DNA from: Paraglaciecola sp030730205
GTDB lineage: Bacteria > Pseudomonadota > Gammaproteobacteria > Enterobacterales > Alteromonadaceae
Length of the DNA stretch: 64,000 bases
Direction of reading: 5' to 3'
NCBI RefSeq assembly: GCF_052119645.1
Contig: NZ_JBGQOM010000002.1
Location: 558,001 to 622,000, forward strand
Below the pieces are notes generated by a model. It ran no database searches and had not been told where the DNA came from. It saw nothing but the letters and a program-made list of their open reading frames with translations. Shown one piece after another: positions 19,901 to 27,949 of this stretch (position 1 is the stretch's first letter; each line of letters starts with the position of its first letter). Both the position numbers and the translations under genes were made by a program.

Positions 19901-21286
19901 AGAAAATAAAACTCGTTGTCCTCTTTCTTGACCAATTTCATTTAATGCTCCCAAAAACTGCTGCTCAGTCCCTTCTAGCCTGAGAATATCCGATAAAATC
20001 TGGGTCCAAGGGGCTTTATCTGTTGTAAAATGTTGTCCAAGTAACAATATAGCTGGAGCATTTATTTTCTGTTGAGCGGCAGCAGCATCTGCTAATAAAT
20101 GAGATTTACCTGTTCCCGCCTTCCCTTTTAAAAGCAAATAGGGCTGGTTTGCGATTAAAGTATGAATATCCGGCTGTTCTAAAAAAGAAAAGAAACTCAC
20201 TGAAGCGCCATTAGCATCAAGCATTTTTTCGTCAGAAAAACCATTACCTAAATAGAGTTTCGCTAGTTTGTTTATTGAACCATGAATAACCTCAGCTTGT
20301 TTACCTAACTCGTCAAGATTCAACAAGGTACATTTGTCATCGCAATACTCTTCAAACAGCGTCTGTATTTCTTGTTTAGTTAGGCTTATTTGGTCAATTA
20401 AACTAATCTGAGTTGAATATTCACTTGATAATTGTTCAAAGTCAGAATAACTAGAAAAATTTTCGATAAGTTTGTTAAGAGCTAGTAAGTAGTTATGAAA
20501 TTGAGATCGAGCGTCTTCACAAAAACCTTTATTTTTCAGTAAGGCATCAATTTTTTTTGTTACATCAATCTTAACATTTACTTCTGGTGTATAACGGACG
20601 CCTAAACTCTCAATCCCCTTATCTATGTGTTGCTCAAACCAGTTATGTGAGAGTATCTTGCGCAATGGATTAAATAGTGATGTTTCTTTCTCAATAACAT
20701 CAACACCTTCTGATTTTAGTAAATCTTGAAAATGTTTGATAGATAGCGCAGTTAGCTCTTTTGACTCTCCATTCTCTAACAACTCTTGATTGATAATTCC
20801 CGCAATTGAGTTATTTATAACTAAAGGTGAACCTGAGAAACCTGCATATGTCGATAATTTCTTTGAGTGCTCTAACTCAATATCAATTTTATTGTTTCTC
20901 AAACACTTAAGTTGTTGGTTAACAATATTACTATCACTATGCAGTATATTATCTCCAGAATTTTTCTTTGCCGAAGGAAAGCCTCTAGAAATCCAGTTAG
21001 TTCCACTTTTTATTTCTTTATAGTTAGTAAAACTAAACTCATGTGCAAATTGCACATCCTCTTCTAATTCTAACAGCGCAATGTCTAGTTTTTTATACTG
21101 TTCAGTTACTTTAGCACTTAGTTTTGCCTTAATTTTCTTCCCTGAATTATCAATACAAATAATTTCATTGTCATTAGACTCGATGACAATATGGTAAGCT
21201 GTTAACGCTCTATTCTTACTTATAAAAAAAGCAGTACCACTTTTAGTGCCGCATTCCATTTTAATGACTAATTCGCTTAATTCCAT
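16949..21286 (-). CDS. trypsin-like protease / STAND NTPase (Avs1-like antiphage protein)
   Basis: About 1445 aa. The N-terminus is a trypsin-like serine protease with an intact triad: His32 (ALTAYHIV), Asp68 (LDIALLEL) and Ser151 (AGFSGSPLV). After a helical linker comes a P-loop NTPase with Walker A GKAGTGKS (388-395) and a Walker B-like RVLFSIDAINEG, the STAND arrangement. The long C-terminal part is helical repeat-like (LRNRATQALSNILINRL) and a probable sensor. The overlapping partner gene is an MBL-fold hydrolase, as in type I AVAST/Avs systems, which combine MBL, protease and STAND components. An ATG at 21286 with a GAG site fits better than a TTG at 21298. Subtype assignment is inference; a related protease-STAND defence ATPase is the alternative. 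Confidence 0.75.
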   Translation of the reverse strand: MELSELVIKMECGTKSGTAFFISKNRALTAYHIVIESNDNEIICIDNSGKKIKAKLSAKVTEQYKKLDIALLELEEDVQFAHEFSFTNYKEIKSGTNWISRGFPSAKKNSGDNILHSDSNIVNQQLKCLRNNKIDIELEHSKKLSTYAGFSGSPLVINNSIAGIINQELLENGESKELTALSIKHFQDLLKSEGVDVIEKETSLFNPLRKILSHNWFEQHIDKGIESLGVRYTPEVNVKIDVTKKIDALLKNKGFCEDARSQFHNYLLALNKLIENFSSYSDFEQLSSEYSTQISLIDQISLTKQEIQTLFEEYCDDKCTLLNLDELGKQAEVIHGSINKLAKLYLGNGFSDEKMLDANGASVSFFSFLEQPDIHTLIANQPYLLLKGKAGTGKSHLLADAAAAQQKINAPAILLLGQHFTTDKAPWTQILSDILRLEGTEQQFLGALNEIGQERGQRVLFSIDAINEGRGKFFWAEHFVSFVNDFKNYPWISLIISVRDTYFPKLIPEHFGDKTAMKITSHMGFVGCEYEAVKVFFNHYKIRLPKIPYINAEFSNPLFLKLFCDGLHNRGLHEVPEGYGGISSVMNYFIDNIDMKLGDPQFYEYDSSGKVCRKIVNGLIKHKQASNLSYVPYDDACDIANGVVARYSSKRGIIEDLVHEGLLSKNLYWLNDGQDEEGIYFAYERLDDHFLADFLARTIVTSKNISHVFKVNGQLLYLFENEYRYQGVLEALSILLPELYGKELFELVDENYQEERTIINAFINSLIWRKLDTIKTNCTDYINKTVFQYEDSFKSFLEFMYTVSGDVKHPYNANKLHNMLSEMPLADRDGEWTTHLQDVDDPENSIGRMLEWVPQSDMHKKLSDESALLLSISISWLLVSTTIELRNRATQALSNILINRLNIGLKLLKLFNEIDDPYVHERIFAAVYGATLNTAQLNDLSDLAEYIVEEIFLKEEVYPNVLVRDYARNIVEYALYKEKIELANTEVIRPPYNSSIPENFPSNEETDSYKFDADSKGLKKNYYSQNRILSSMVTEYGRGICSYGDFGRYTFQSALCLWKNIDPNPLSNFACKLIFEKFGYNVDIHGQFDLHAGEGNRFENKVERIGKKYQWLALYEVVARLADNVQLTDRNGNEIGYFQGPWQNSLRNIDPTFPPQETNRRELPVPVNTVSYNSWSDEDGAWITSEHNLPDPKEMIDNREFLSLEANFSWHEPERLGVDRKNSDRKNMWYQIRSYLVKDSEYENLKSWLKNQDFMGRWMPESNDNYSVFSKEHYWSPAYKDEVADNDELRWQFIHKKQNERHDEEIIAEVLPTAEEHRWEGSEGTSFLAPRSEMFDGMSLSSSEIPSCWFNYDGQLACFDPHVFGEERSELLVNKQVLEKFLNAKGLKVIWTVLGEKQVLGSSHAPEWIDMSGVYCLEDGSVEGSMTIDLKGLGWKSKQDNEKVN

Positions 21287-21290
21287 TTGG

Positions 21291-22454
21291 TTACTCAACT
21301 ATAAATTCATTAGTAGTTATAAACTTAACTTGGTGTTGTTTCCGTGCTATGGAAGTCTGAAATACCTCTAATTTTTCATGAGGGTAATTTGTGATTATTT
21401 CTGTTTTTTGACCACTATCAACTATTTTTGCAATAGCACCTAAATCTGGATGAGAGTGTCTCCCATTAGTAGAAATCAAAAAACGTTTTGATGAAATCAA
21501 CTCTAACAATCTTTTAGAAATGTTATTGTTACTACCGTGGTGAGATACTTTTACTACTTCAAAATCTAATTCATACCCTAAACCATTAAGGGAACAAAGC
21601 TCATCATATACATTGTCCTCATGAGCATCCCCCAAAAATAAAAGCTTATATCCCTTATACTCGATGATAAATGCTATAGATGATCCATTAGTTGCTGACT
21701 TATCTCTTCCTTTCAAACTCACCAATTCATCAAAACTGTATTGCTTTTCATTTCTAGCGATATCTTGTATTTCAGAATGAAACTCTGGCATTCTCATATA
21801 TTGCTCAAAAGCATCATCAAATAACTCATCATTATTTAGGGTAAAATCATACTTTTCTGATTCTAATTTCGATTTCCACCTAGTAGCTAAAGCATCAAGT
21901 TTTTTAGTCTCTGGAGAGATTATTCTAATTGATACATCTGATGATATATCGATCACTTTACTTTGCTTGAAAACAGCTCTGCCATCTAACTTCTCATTCC
22001 AACAATAATTAAATCCATACAACAAGCCAGCTAAAGCAACTCCTTCAATAATTCCTATGTCTCGTAAACCTGATTGTTCAGCCAAAGCCATATTTTGAGA
22101 ACAAATTTGCTTTAAAGTAGACACTTCTTCTTGTTCTAACACTCTGTCTTTTTTAGAAAATTGTAAATGCCTATAAGAATTATGCCAAACTTCCTTAACC
22201 TTAATAACTTCACTATTTTCACCATTCTCTTCAATAAACTTAACAACACCTTCAATATGATCGTTATCTACATGAGTCACCACTAACAAGTCAATGCTGT
22301 GCCCTCGCTGGTTAAGGTCAATTAAATCTAATTTGATATAATCCGAGTAGGTTTTCTGTAAGCCCATATCAATTATCATATTGGTATTTTCGTTATCAAA
22401 ACTAAGTAGAAATGCATCTCCCTGTTCAGCTTGGTACATTTTTATTTTAATCAT
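21291..22454 (-). CDS. MBL-fold metallo-hydrolase, Avs1-type partner (ComEC-like domain)
   Basis: About 387 aa. It has the metallo-beta-lactamase signature HVDNDH (residues 61-66, HxDxDH), a downstream KVSHHGSNN and RHSHPD, and FLGDAHED, together supplying the metal ligands as in ComEC/Rec2-type soluble MBL domains. The start is the ATG at 22454, 8 nt after GGGAAA. The stop codon lies 4 nt before the start of the protease-STAND gene, so the two are translationally linked. In type I Avs systems an MBL protein is the matching first component. The hydrolysed substrate is not known. Confidence 0.8.
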   Translation of the reverse strand: MIKIKMYQAEQGDAFLLSFDNENTNMIIDMGLQKTYSDYIKLDLIDLNQRGHSIDLLVVTHVDNDHIEGVVKFIEENGENSEVIKVKEVWHNSYRHLQFSKKDRVLEQEEVSTLKQICSQNMALAEQSGLRDIGIIEGVALAGLLYGFNYCWNEKLDGRAVFKQSKVIDISSDVSIRIISPETKKLDALATRWKSKLESEKYDFTLNNDELFDDAFEQYMRMPEFHSEIQDIARNEKQYSFDELVSLKGRDKSATNGSSIAFIIEYKGYKLLFLGDAHEDNVYDELCSLNGLGYELDFEVVKVSHHGSNNNISKRLLELISSKRFLISTNGRHSHPDLGAIAKIVDSGQKTEIITNYPHEKLEVFQTSIARKQHQVKFITTNEFIVE

Positions 22455-22521
22455 CAATAATTTCCCAGTGTAACTTTTCGCATGCTCAGTATGTGTTTAG
22501 GTTGAACGTCATATTCTTTAG

Positions 22522-22800
22522 ATGAGAGAGTGTCGAATATTTGACAATTCAAATATATATCCATTGACTACCTGTAAAAAACTTTACAAAAAAGGAGTGA
22601 GGCTTCCCTTACCAGAAACAATATCACAAGCTTACAATTGGTATCCCTTAGTAAACATTTCATTGTTTATAAACTTTAATTTAACGATTATAAAATTCTA
22701 TAGACCAAGTCAATTTTTGAATTATCCTCAACCTAAACTGACAATTTTATGTGGCGATGGAATTATCTACAATCCAAAGTTAATTGAGATTCAGAATTAA
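22522..22800 (+). CDS. hypothetical 92-aa protein
   Basis: A divergent small frame upstream of the Avs-like pair. The peptide (NSNIYPLTTCKKLYKKGVRL, PKLTILCGDGIIYNPKLIEIQ) resembles no family I know. There is no good ribosome binding site and composition is as A+T-rich as the flanks. It could be chance. It ends 18 bp before a strong hairpin. Confidence 0.3.
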   Translation: MRECRIFDNSNIYPLTTCKKLYKKGVRLPLPETISQAYNWYPLVNISLFINFNLTIIKFYRPSQFLNYPQPKLTILCGDGIIYNPKLIEIQN

Positions 22801-22955
22801 CTCAAAAACACAAAAAGAAAAGCCCACTCAAAGGAGCGGGCTTTCACATAGTACTTAGTAATCAAGTTTTTAAAAAAACTTATCCCCAACGGGGAACTTA
22901 ATTCCCATGGGGTAACCCATTATTTCCGTAGGGGAACTTAGTTAATCTACACAAG
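22801..22955. other. short repeat-bearing spacer outside the transposon left end
   Basis: Besides the terminator, it carries a direct repeat GGGGAACTTA at 22891-22900 and 22931-22940 and inverted C/G tracts (TCCCCAACGGGGA at 22883-22892 region). It may be an operator pair or the remnant end of another mobile element. No gene is seen. Confidence 0.5.
22819..22844 (-). terminator. rho-independent terminator, leftward
   Basis: An 11-bp stem AAAGCCCACTC / GAGCGGGCTTT with one mismatch and a 4-nt loop. On the minus strand it is followed by TTTTCTTTTTG, so it would stop leftward transcription leaving the transposon before it reaches the MBL gene. Confidence 0.7.
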
Positions 22956-22960
22956 TAGTC
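22956..22960. repeat. target-site duplication, left copy (TAGTC)
   Basis: The 5 bp immediately outside the transposon left terminus are TAGTC, identical to the 5 bp immediately outside the right terminus (54023-54027). A 5-bp duplication is the hallmark of Tn7-family transposition. Confidence 0.93.
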
Positions 22961-23100
22961 TGATCACAACAGATCTAGTTGGAAACTCAACGCCTTTATT
23001 TTTCAATCACTTATAAGTAGTCTAAAAACAGATCAAGATGGAAACTTTCACTTCTTTTCAGTGTATATCAAGAAAACCAAAATCAATTCAAGTTGGAAAC
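22961..23100. repeat. transposon left end: three spaced TnsB-type sites
   Basis: Sites sharing ATCxAGTTGGAAAC-like cores are at 22968-22986, 23027-23045 and 23082-23100, all in the same orientation and separated by about 36-41 bp. The terminal inverted repeat covers 22961-22986. Widely spaced sites at one end match the Tn7 left-end plan. Confidence 0.88.
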
Positions 23101-23108
23101 CACTCCAA

Positions 23109-23129
23109 AGCCCTTATAGAACAAGGGCT
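23109..23129 (-). terminator. putative terminator after the first cargo gene
   Basis: The stem AGCCCTT / AAGGGCT with a 7-nt loop lies 10 bp beyond the stop codon at 23139. On the minus strand it ends in a short TTT run. It is modest but well placed. Confidence 0.5.
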
Positions 23130-23138
23130 GTGCATGAA

Positions 23139-24305
23139 TCATTGTTGCCTAAGTAATGCCGCTTCGAATATGGCGGCATCAAACACTCTCCCGTGACTAA
23201 CCTGATTCTTTAAATCTGAGGTCTTCAAAGGATCAATTGTATCCGCTATTCGTTCACTCCAGACCTTCCACTTACACAACTCTTCTTCGGAAAAAGCTTT
23301 GGCCTGATCACTTGCCATCACCTCGTTAATAAAGGCCCGACATTCGTTGGCACGCTGCCACTTTGAGAACATATCCAGAAACGCCTGAATCTGCTGTTGT
23401 TCAACTTTTACAGCACGTTCGTATTTTTCACGTAGAATAAGCTTTTCTTCCCACTCGCGCTCACGAACTTTGCGCTCCTCTTCCAAGACCTTGCTATGTG
23501 CAGCACTCACTTTTAAATGCTCGACAAAGGTGCCCAATTGATTTTCAAGTGACAGCAACGCTCTGTCTTCGAACAGTGACTTCATGCCTTGCGGTAATGG
23601 TCCTTCAATATAAAGTTGCAGTACCCCACTGGGCACATTGATGTTCTCTTTCCATACCCATTCCTTACGCGCTTTTTCCATCTTCTCTTTGGCGGTGAGT
23701 TCGCGTTTTTGTTGCTTTAATCGCTCACGCAACCGAAATTGAATATCCACATCGTCCACGGTGACAATGTTCATCAAACGCTTTTCATAGCTACGCGTTT
23801 CCACCTTAACTGACCAGCCACTTTCGTCGAATGCAGACATTAAGCTATGTAAGATTGCTATCGCCCTATCTCGTTGTTCAGACGACACGTCCAAACGAAG
23901 TACACTATTATCGTCATACGCTTGAGTCAGAATGAAATCGTACTGATGACGCGACTTAGTAAGTGAGCTTTTTATTGCTTTCAATAATGGATATCGACCT
24001 AATGTCTTTATAGGCGGCGGCAGAGGTAAAGCTTGTCGTTTAGATTTTTCACGTTTGCTCCCTTGCAAAGCGACTAAATCAATTAATCGTGAGGGAGACA
24101 TATCCTTTGATAATGGCGTAATAGCTACTTCTTTGCCTAATGCTTTTTGAGTCCAATAACCATTAGGTGGACGCGGGATGCTATGTCTGTCGAGTAATTG
24201 TCCCAAAGCATGAGGATGCAATTGCCATCGTTCAGCGAGCGATTTAAGTGGTTCATGCCACACAGCTTCGTACAAATTGGAAACAGTTAGTTGGGTTGGG
24301 AGCAT
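23139..24305 (-). CDS. conserved mobile-element protein with N-terminal HTH-like domain
   Basis: A 388-aa protein. The first ~60 residues read LYEAVWHEPLKSLAERWQLH and IPRPPNGYWTQKALGK, a helix-turn-helix-like module I have seen in many uncharacterised proteins of integrative elements. The rest is highly charged and probably coiled coil (~200-330, rich in Lys/Arg/Glu, e.g. RLKQQKRELTAKEKMEKARKE). G+C is higher than in the neighbouring cargo, suggesting a separate acquisition. No catalytic motif is visible. It is the cargo gene closest to the left end, transcribed outward. DNA binding is inferred; function unknown. Confidence 0.75.
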   Translation of the reverse strand: MLPTQLTVSNLYEAVWHEPLKSLAERWQLHPHALGQLLDRHSIPRPPNGYWTQKALGKEVAITPLSKDMSPSRLIDLVALQGSKREKSKRQALPLPPPIKTLGRYPLLKAIKSSLTKSRHQYDFILTQAYDDNSVLRLDVSSEQRDRAIAILHSLMSAFDESGWSVKVETRSYEKRLMNIVTVDDVDIQFRLRERLKQQKRELTAKEKMEKARKEWVWKENINVPSGVLQLYIEGPLPQGMKSLFEDRALLSLENQLGTFVEHLKVSAAHSKVLEEERKVREREWEEKLILREKYERAVKVEQQQIQAFLDMFSKWQRANECRAFINEVMASDQAKAFSEEELCKWKVWSERIADTIDPLKTSDLKNQVSHGRVFDAAIFEAALLRQQ

Positions 24306-24419
24306 GTTTTACTATCCTTTAAGTAAATGGCTAGCGAGTGCACTCAACTATGTCAGCAAGTCACGCCCTTTCATAAAGAACTTACATCAACTCTTCAACC
24401 AAAAAAGTAAAAAACCTTG

Positions 24420-24992
24420 TTAGGAGTTCATTCGCTCGACTGCATTTTTGTAATAATATCCCTCTTCAGGTTCATTATCATATGCAATATCCATGATCAT
24501 TTGTAACATGATCAAAGTACCAGTTTTAATTTCATTTTCGTCTATTTCCTGACAGTCATAGTCAGGGTTTATTGGTAATTCAAAGTTTATTAACCACCAA
24601 ACACCAACTTTATGAGTTACTTCTAATAGTGACTCATATGCACTTTGATCTATATTACGATCAGACTCTGAAATATAAAGCGGCAATTCGTGTGCTATAT
24701 CATTTCTTAACTTACGTGATTCTTTAAAGCCGTTAATGTCATTATCATCAATAGCACCGTGAGATTTAAACCACAGTAAAGTAGCTTCCAAAGGTGACTT
24801 AGCTAATGAGAGTACTTCCTTCTTATATTCTTCTAAATTTAGCTTTTCCTCTACTATGCCATCGGAGAAGAAAATTTTGGGTTTTTCAATAATGCTATTT
24901 TTACAAACTTCGTAGGCAGATAAATACAGGGAGGCGGTTATCAAATTTCGCTTTAATAATTTAGGATGCAATAACTTTTGCCATGACTCCAT
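24420..24992 (-). CDS. HEPN-domain-like protein
   Basis: A 190-aa, mostly helical protein. FKESRKLRNDIAHELP contains Arg96-x4-His101, the RX4-6H motif that forms the RNase active site in HEPN dimers (as in AbiF, RnlA, Csm6 and other immunity proteins). The N-terminal helices (NLITASLYLSAYEVCKNSII) resemble HEPN/AbiV-type folds. It is the last gene of the leftward set TPR protein - small protein - Hsp70-like - this gene, 89 bp after the Hsp70-like stop. A role as RNase effector of that set is inference. Non-catalytic HEPN is the alternative. Confidence 0.6.
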   Translation of the reverse strand: MESWQKLLHPKLLKRNLITASLYLSAYEVCKNSIIEKPKIFFSDGIVEEKLNLEEYKKEVLSLAKSPLEATLLWFKSHGAIDDNDINGFKESRKLRNDIAHELPLYISESDRNIDQSAYESLLEVTHKVGVWWLINFELPINPDYDCQEIDENEIKTGTLIMLQMIMDIAYDNEPEEGYYYKNAVERMNS

Positions 24993-25081
24993 CCTGCAAT
25001 GACTCCTAACAAATTAATTTCAAGACTTTATTTTTAGAACCCCAGAGGTATTGCTTTGGGGTTCATAAAAAATTCTTAATT

Positions 25082-27568
25082 TTAAACGATACCCGTAAAA
25101 AACTTAGTTTGATCTACATCTCTCTTTTCTTGGGGCATCAAATCCCAGAGTCTACCGTTAACCATACTTAATTCGTTCCATTGTTGATTTTGAATTAAGT
25201 TTTTCCCTGTATCTATTAACGAATTTGCTTGGAATTGATCATTCATGGATACTCTGTTATCAATTAGATACTCAAATACATTTACTAAGAATGCTGGAGT
25301 TCTTAATAAAATTGCGCTCTCAATGGAATTAAGTTCACGTTTTGCGGTTTCAATACTCAAATGATTAGTAGATGTCAGAAAAACTTCTTCTCTTCGAATA
25401 ATCTCTCTATAGCGATGTTTTTCTTGATCATTACCAGCCTCATCAACTAATTCACCTATTATTTTTTTAGCTTCTTTATATGAGGATTTACTTTGTTCTA
25501 GTCTTCTACTTGATGTTATCTGATGTAACTTTTGAGCCACGAGTCTCTTTTGGTCTTCTAATTTAAATTTTTCATCTGTAATTGAATCTTCAGATAAATT
25601 TCCAGCAACCAAAATTAAGTCTTGAACTTCTTTAAGAACGCTAGAAAGCTCTTTTTCAACCTCAGAATTTCCAGAGGTATCTTCTTTTGCTGAATAAATA
25701 GTTTCTTCTAATTGGAGAATATCAGCACCAAGTTGCTTAGGTGAAACGTTTCTCTTTTGTGGGTTAAATATTTGAGAAAACTCCTGATCAGTTCCATTTA
25801 AATAGGCAGAAATGGTTAGGTCGCGAGACTCAGAAATTTCGAAAGTAATGTCTATTTCACTACCTTTCAATAGGTCCTTTGTCAGTTTTTCACCATTAAT
25901 TTCTAAGACACCTATCGGTTTGTTGCTCAGGGCATGATTGTCTGAAGAACCCTCAACAACCATTATTTTTAAAGAGCCATCAACACCGCCTTTTATAATA
26001 GTTTTTGCTACTTCAACGGTTCTTTTTGCCCTTGAAGGCAAAATACTATTCTTTTCAAATATTTTTTCTAACTTAGTATCGTTGGTAGATAAGTCGTCTT
26101 TTACCAAACTAAGCTCATCTGGCAACATTTGTCCAGCAACACTGTACCTGCCTTGAGCAATTTGAATTTGTTCATGGAGATGGTTAATTTTATTTCCATT
26201 TGAATCCAAAATAGTAAATTCGAAGATATTAAACTCCCCCTCTCTAAGAGGTAATTCTTCGTTTATCCTAGCCGAAAGTGGTTTGATACCAGAATCGAAA
26301 ATACCATTCGCGCTATGAATTCTATATGTCAGATCAACGATATCACCGTCAATTTTTGCAGCAAACAGCTCTTCAGAATCCTGTGTATTAGACACATAAG
26401 TTGCTTTTACCTTGATGTTCGCATTGTTATTACTCAATTTTTGACTTTGAATAACACTTTTAGTGCGACTCCCCGCATAATATGCAGCGCCAATAACAAT
26501 TGCGTTTGTAGGGTCAATATCAGTATTTACTGGAATATTCATAAGCTCTTGGACTTGCTTCCTAACAAAAGGAATGTAAGTAGAGCCTCCTACCATTAAT
26601 ACAAATTCTAAATCTTTAGGCTGCAAAGATTGTCTTGTAAGAATGTTTTTAAGCTTCTTTGTTGTTTCTTCAATTCGATCTTTAATAAGACTTTCAAATT
26701 GAGATCGTGTAACCGAAATTGTACCTTCTAACTCTTCGCCTTCATCATCTTCAATTTGAAACTCAATTTCGGTCGATGAGTCAGAAGACAACTCTATTTT
26801 CGCAGTTTCAGCCGCATCTAAAAGTCTATACCAACTTTTTTCATGTTTTCCTGATGCGCTCTTCATCTCACCCAATAAGTCATCAAAGGAACCTTTTGTT
26901 TCAATATGTGGAACAAGAATTTTTTCTACGATTAAAGCGTCAAGATCTGTTCCACCAAAATAATTATCACCTTCATGGTCAATAACTGTTAGTTCTCCCT
27001 CAACTATTTTAACCAGAGCTACATCAAACGTACCACCACCTAAGTCATATACAATCCATTGGCTATTTTTTAATTCAACCGAGCCGTCTTTATTAGCGTA
27101 GGCAAGGCTAGCAGCGATGGGTTCTTGCAGCAACAAAACCTCGTTTAAACCAGCCAACATACCTGCATCTTTAGTTGCGTTTGACTGAATCGTATCAAAT
27201 GAGGCAGGAATAGTAATAACTGCGGAATCAACAATCTCCCCCGATTGCACAAATCCTTTCAATTCCTTTAAAACGAATGCGGAAAGTTCTTCTGGTGTTT
27301 TAGAACTATTAATAGAATCAATTTTGAAAGTTTCTGTTGTCCCCATTTTTCTTTTGAAACGACTCTTTACATTCTTAGGATCTTTGGTTGCGTAATCTCT
27401 GGCTTTATCTCCAACTAAAATCTTATCTTTTCGAAATCCAACAATTGATGGCAAGCCCTCTTTATGGCCCCTTGGATTTTTAAATACTTGAACGACACCA
27501 CTATTAAACTTGGCAATGAGTGAATTAGTTGTTCCTAAATCAATTCCAAAATTAATCATTTTTGACAT
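25082..27568 (-). CDS. Hsp70/DnaK-like ATPase with extended C-terminus
   Basis: An 828-aa protein, about 190 longer than DnaK. The actin-fold nucleotide-binding domain has the Hsp70 phosphate-1 motif INFGIDLGTTNSL, phosphate-2 VYDLGGGTFDVALV and adenosine motif VLMVGGSTYIP. A substrate-binding-like beta domain follows (~385-600), then a long helical C-terminus (LRTPAFLVNVFEYLIDN). There is no EEVD or DnaK-type acidic tail. It overlaps the preceding gene by one base (TAATG), showing translational coupling. No DnaJ or canonical GrpE gene is nearby, so it is not a housekeeping dnaK copy. Likely an Hsp70-type regulator or sensor within a defence or stress operon. Confidence 0.88.
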   Translation of the reverse strand: MSKMINFGIDLGTTNSLIAKFNSGVVQVFKNPRGHKEGLPSIVGFRKDKILVGDKARDYATKDPKNVKSRFKRKMGTTETFKIDSINSSKTPEELSAFVLKELKGFVQSGEIVDSAVITIPASFDTIQSNATKDAGMLAGLNEVLLLQEPIAASLAYANKDGSVELKNSQWIVYDLGGGTFDVALVKIVEGELTVIDHEGDNYFGGTDLDALIVEKILVPHIETKGSFDDLLGEMKSASGKHEKSWYRLLDAAETAKIELSSDSSTEIEFQIEDDEGEELEGTISVTRSQFESLIKDRIEETTKKLKNILTRQSLQPKDLEFVLMVGGSTYIPFVRKQVQELMNIPVNTDIDPTNAIVIGAAYYAGSRTKSVIQSQKLSNNNANIKVKATYVSNTQDSEELFAAKIDGDIVDLTYRIHSANGIFDSGIKPLSARINEELPLREGEFNIFEFTILDSNGNKINHLHEQIQIAQGRYSVAGQMLPDELSLVKDDLSTNDTKLEKIFEKNSILPSRAKRTVEVAKTIIKGGVDGSLKIMVVEGSSDNHALSNKPIGVLEINGEKLTKDLLKGSEIDITFEISESRDLTISAYLNGTDQEFSQIFNPQKRNVSPKQLGADILQLEETIYSAKEDTSGNSEVEKELSSVLKEVQDLILVAGNLSEDSITDEKFKLEDQKRLVAQKLHQITSSRRLEQSKSSYKEAKKIIGELVDEAGNDQEKHRYREIIRREEVFLTSTNHLSIETAKRELNSIESAILLRTPAFLVNVFEYLIDNRVSMNDQFQANSLIDTGKNLIQNQQWNELSMVNGRLWDLMPQEKRDVDQTKFFTGIV

Positions 27569-27948
27569 TATTTTTCTTCCTTGTTTATAGATTTTGATTC
27601 AACTGATACGACACCTCTTTGAACTACCTGTGTCAATCCTAACTGTCTATTTCCAAATAGAATGATGGGCTTAATAACATCTACAACAACTAAATTTTCA
27701 GTACTTTCACCAATAATATGAGCTTCTAAGTCATTTCGCGTATCCGTATATTTCTGCCCCATTGGATTTTCATAAAATATCTCCTGACCGTTTGCATCTT
27801 GAGACAATGAATCCTTTATTCGAGAAATATTTCTTGAAATTTTGTTGAAATCTTCGCTTCCATCCAATTTACGTTCAATTTCAAATAGTTGATTTAAAAT
27901 AGTTAGTATTTTTTTATCTACAATAATTTCATTGCTAGTTGCTTTCAT
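27568..27948 (-). CDS. small protein of the Hsp70 operon (possible exchange-factor-like partner)
   Basis: About 126 aa. The ATG at 27948 follows AGGGA by 6 nt and lies 1 nt after the TPR gene stop; a longer frame upstream overlaps that gene and is unlikely. The N-terminal half is helical/coiled coil (ILTILNQLFEIERKLDGSED, ISRNISRIKDSLSQ) and the C-terminal half is beta-rich (ENLVVVDVIKPIILFG). That order loosely recalls GrpE, but I see no sequence signature. Its stop overlaps the Hsp70-like start (TAATG), so a stoichiometric partner is likely. Confidence 0.6.
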   Translation of the reverse strand: MKATSNEIIVDKKILTILNQLFEIERKLDGSEDFNKISRNISRIKDSLSQDANGQEIFYENPMGQKYTDTRNDLEAHIIGESTENLVVVDVIKPIILFGNRQLGLTQVVQRGVVSVESKSINKEEK

Positions 27949-27949
27949 T

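Noticed and set aside
22961..23100. CRISPR-like array (three short repeats with ~40-bp spacers)
   Set aside because: The repeats are imperfect, and the same motif occurs inverted at the far end beside the matching target duplication. They are TnsB binding sites of the transposon left end.
25082..27568. Housekeeping dnaK
   Set aside because: It is too long, lacks dnaJ/grpE neighbours, is cargo of a transposon and is coupled to TPR and HEPN genes.
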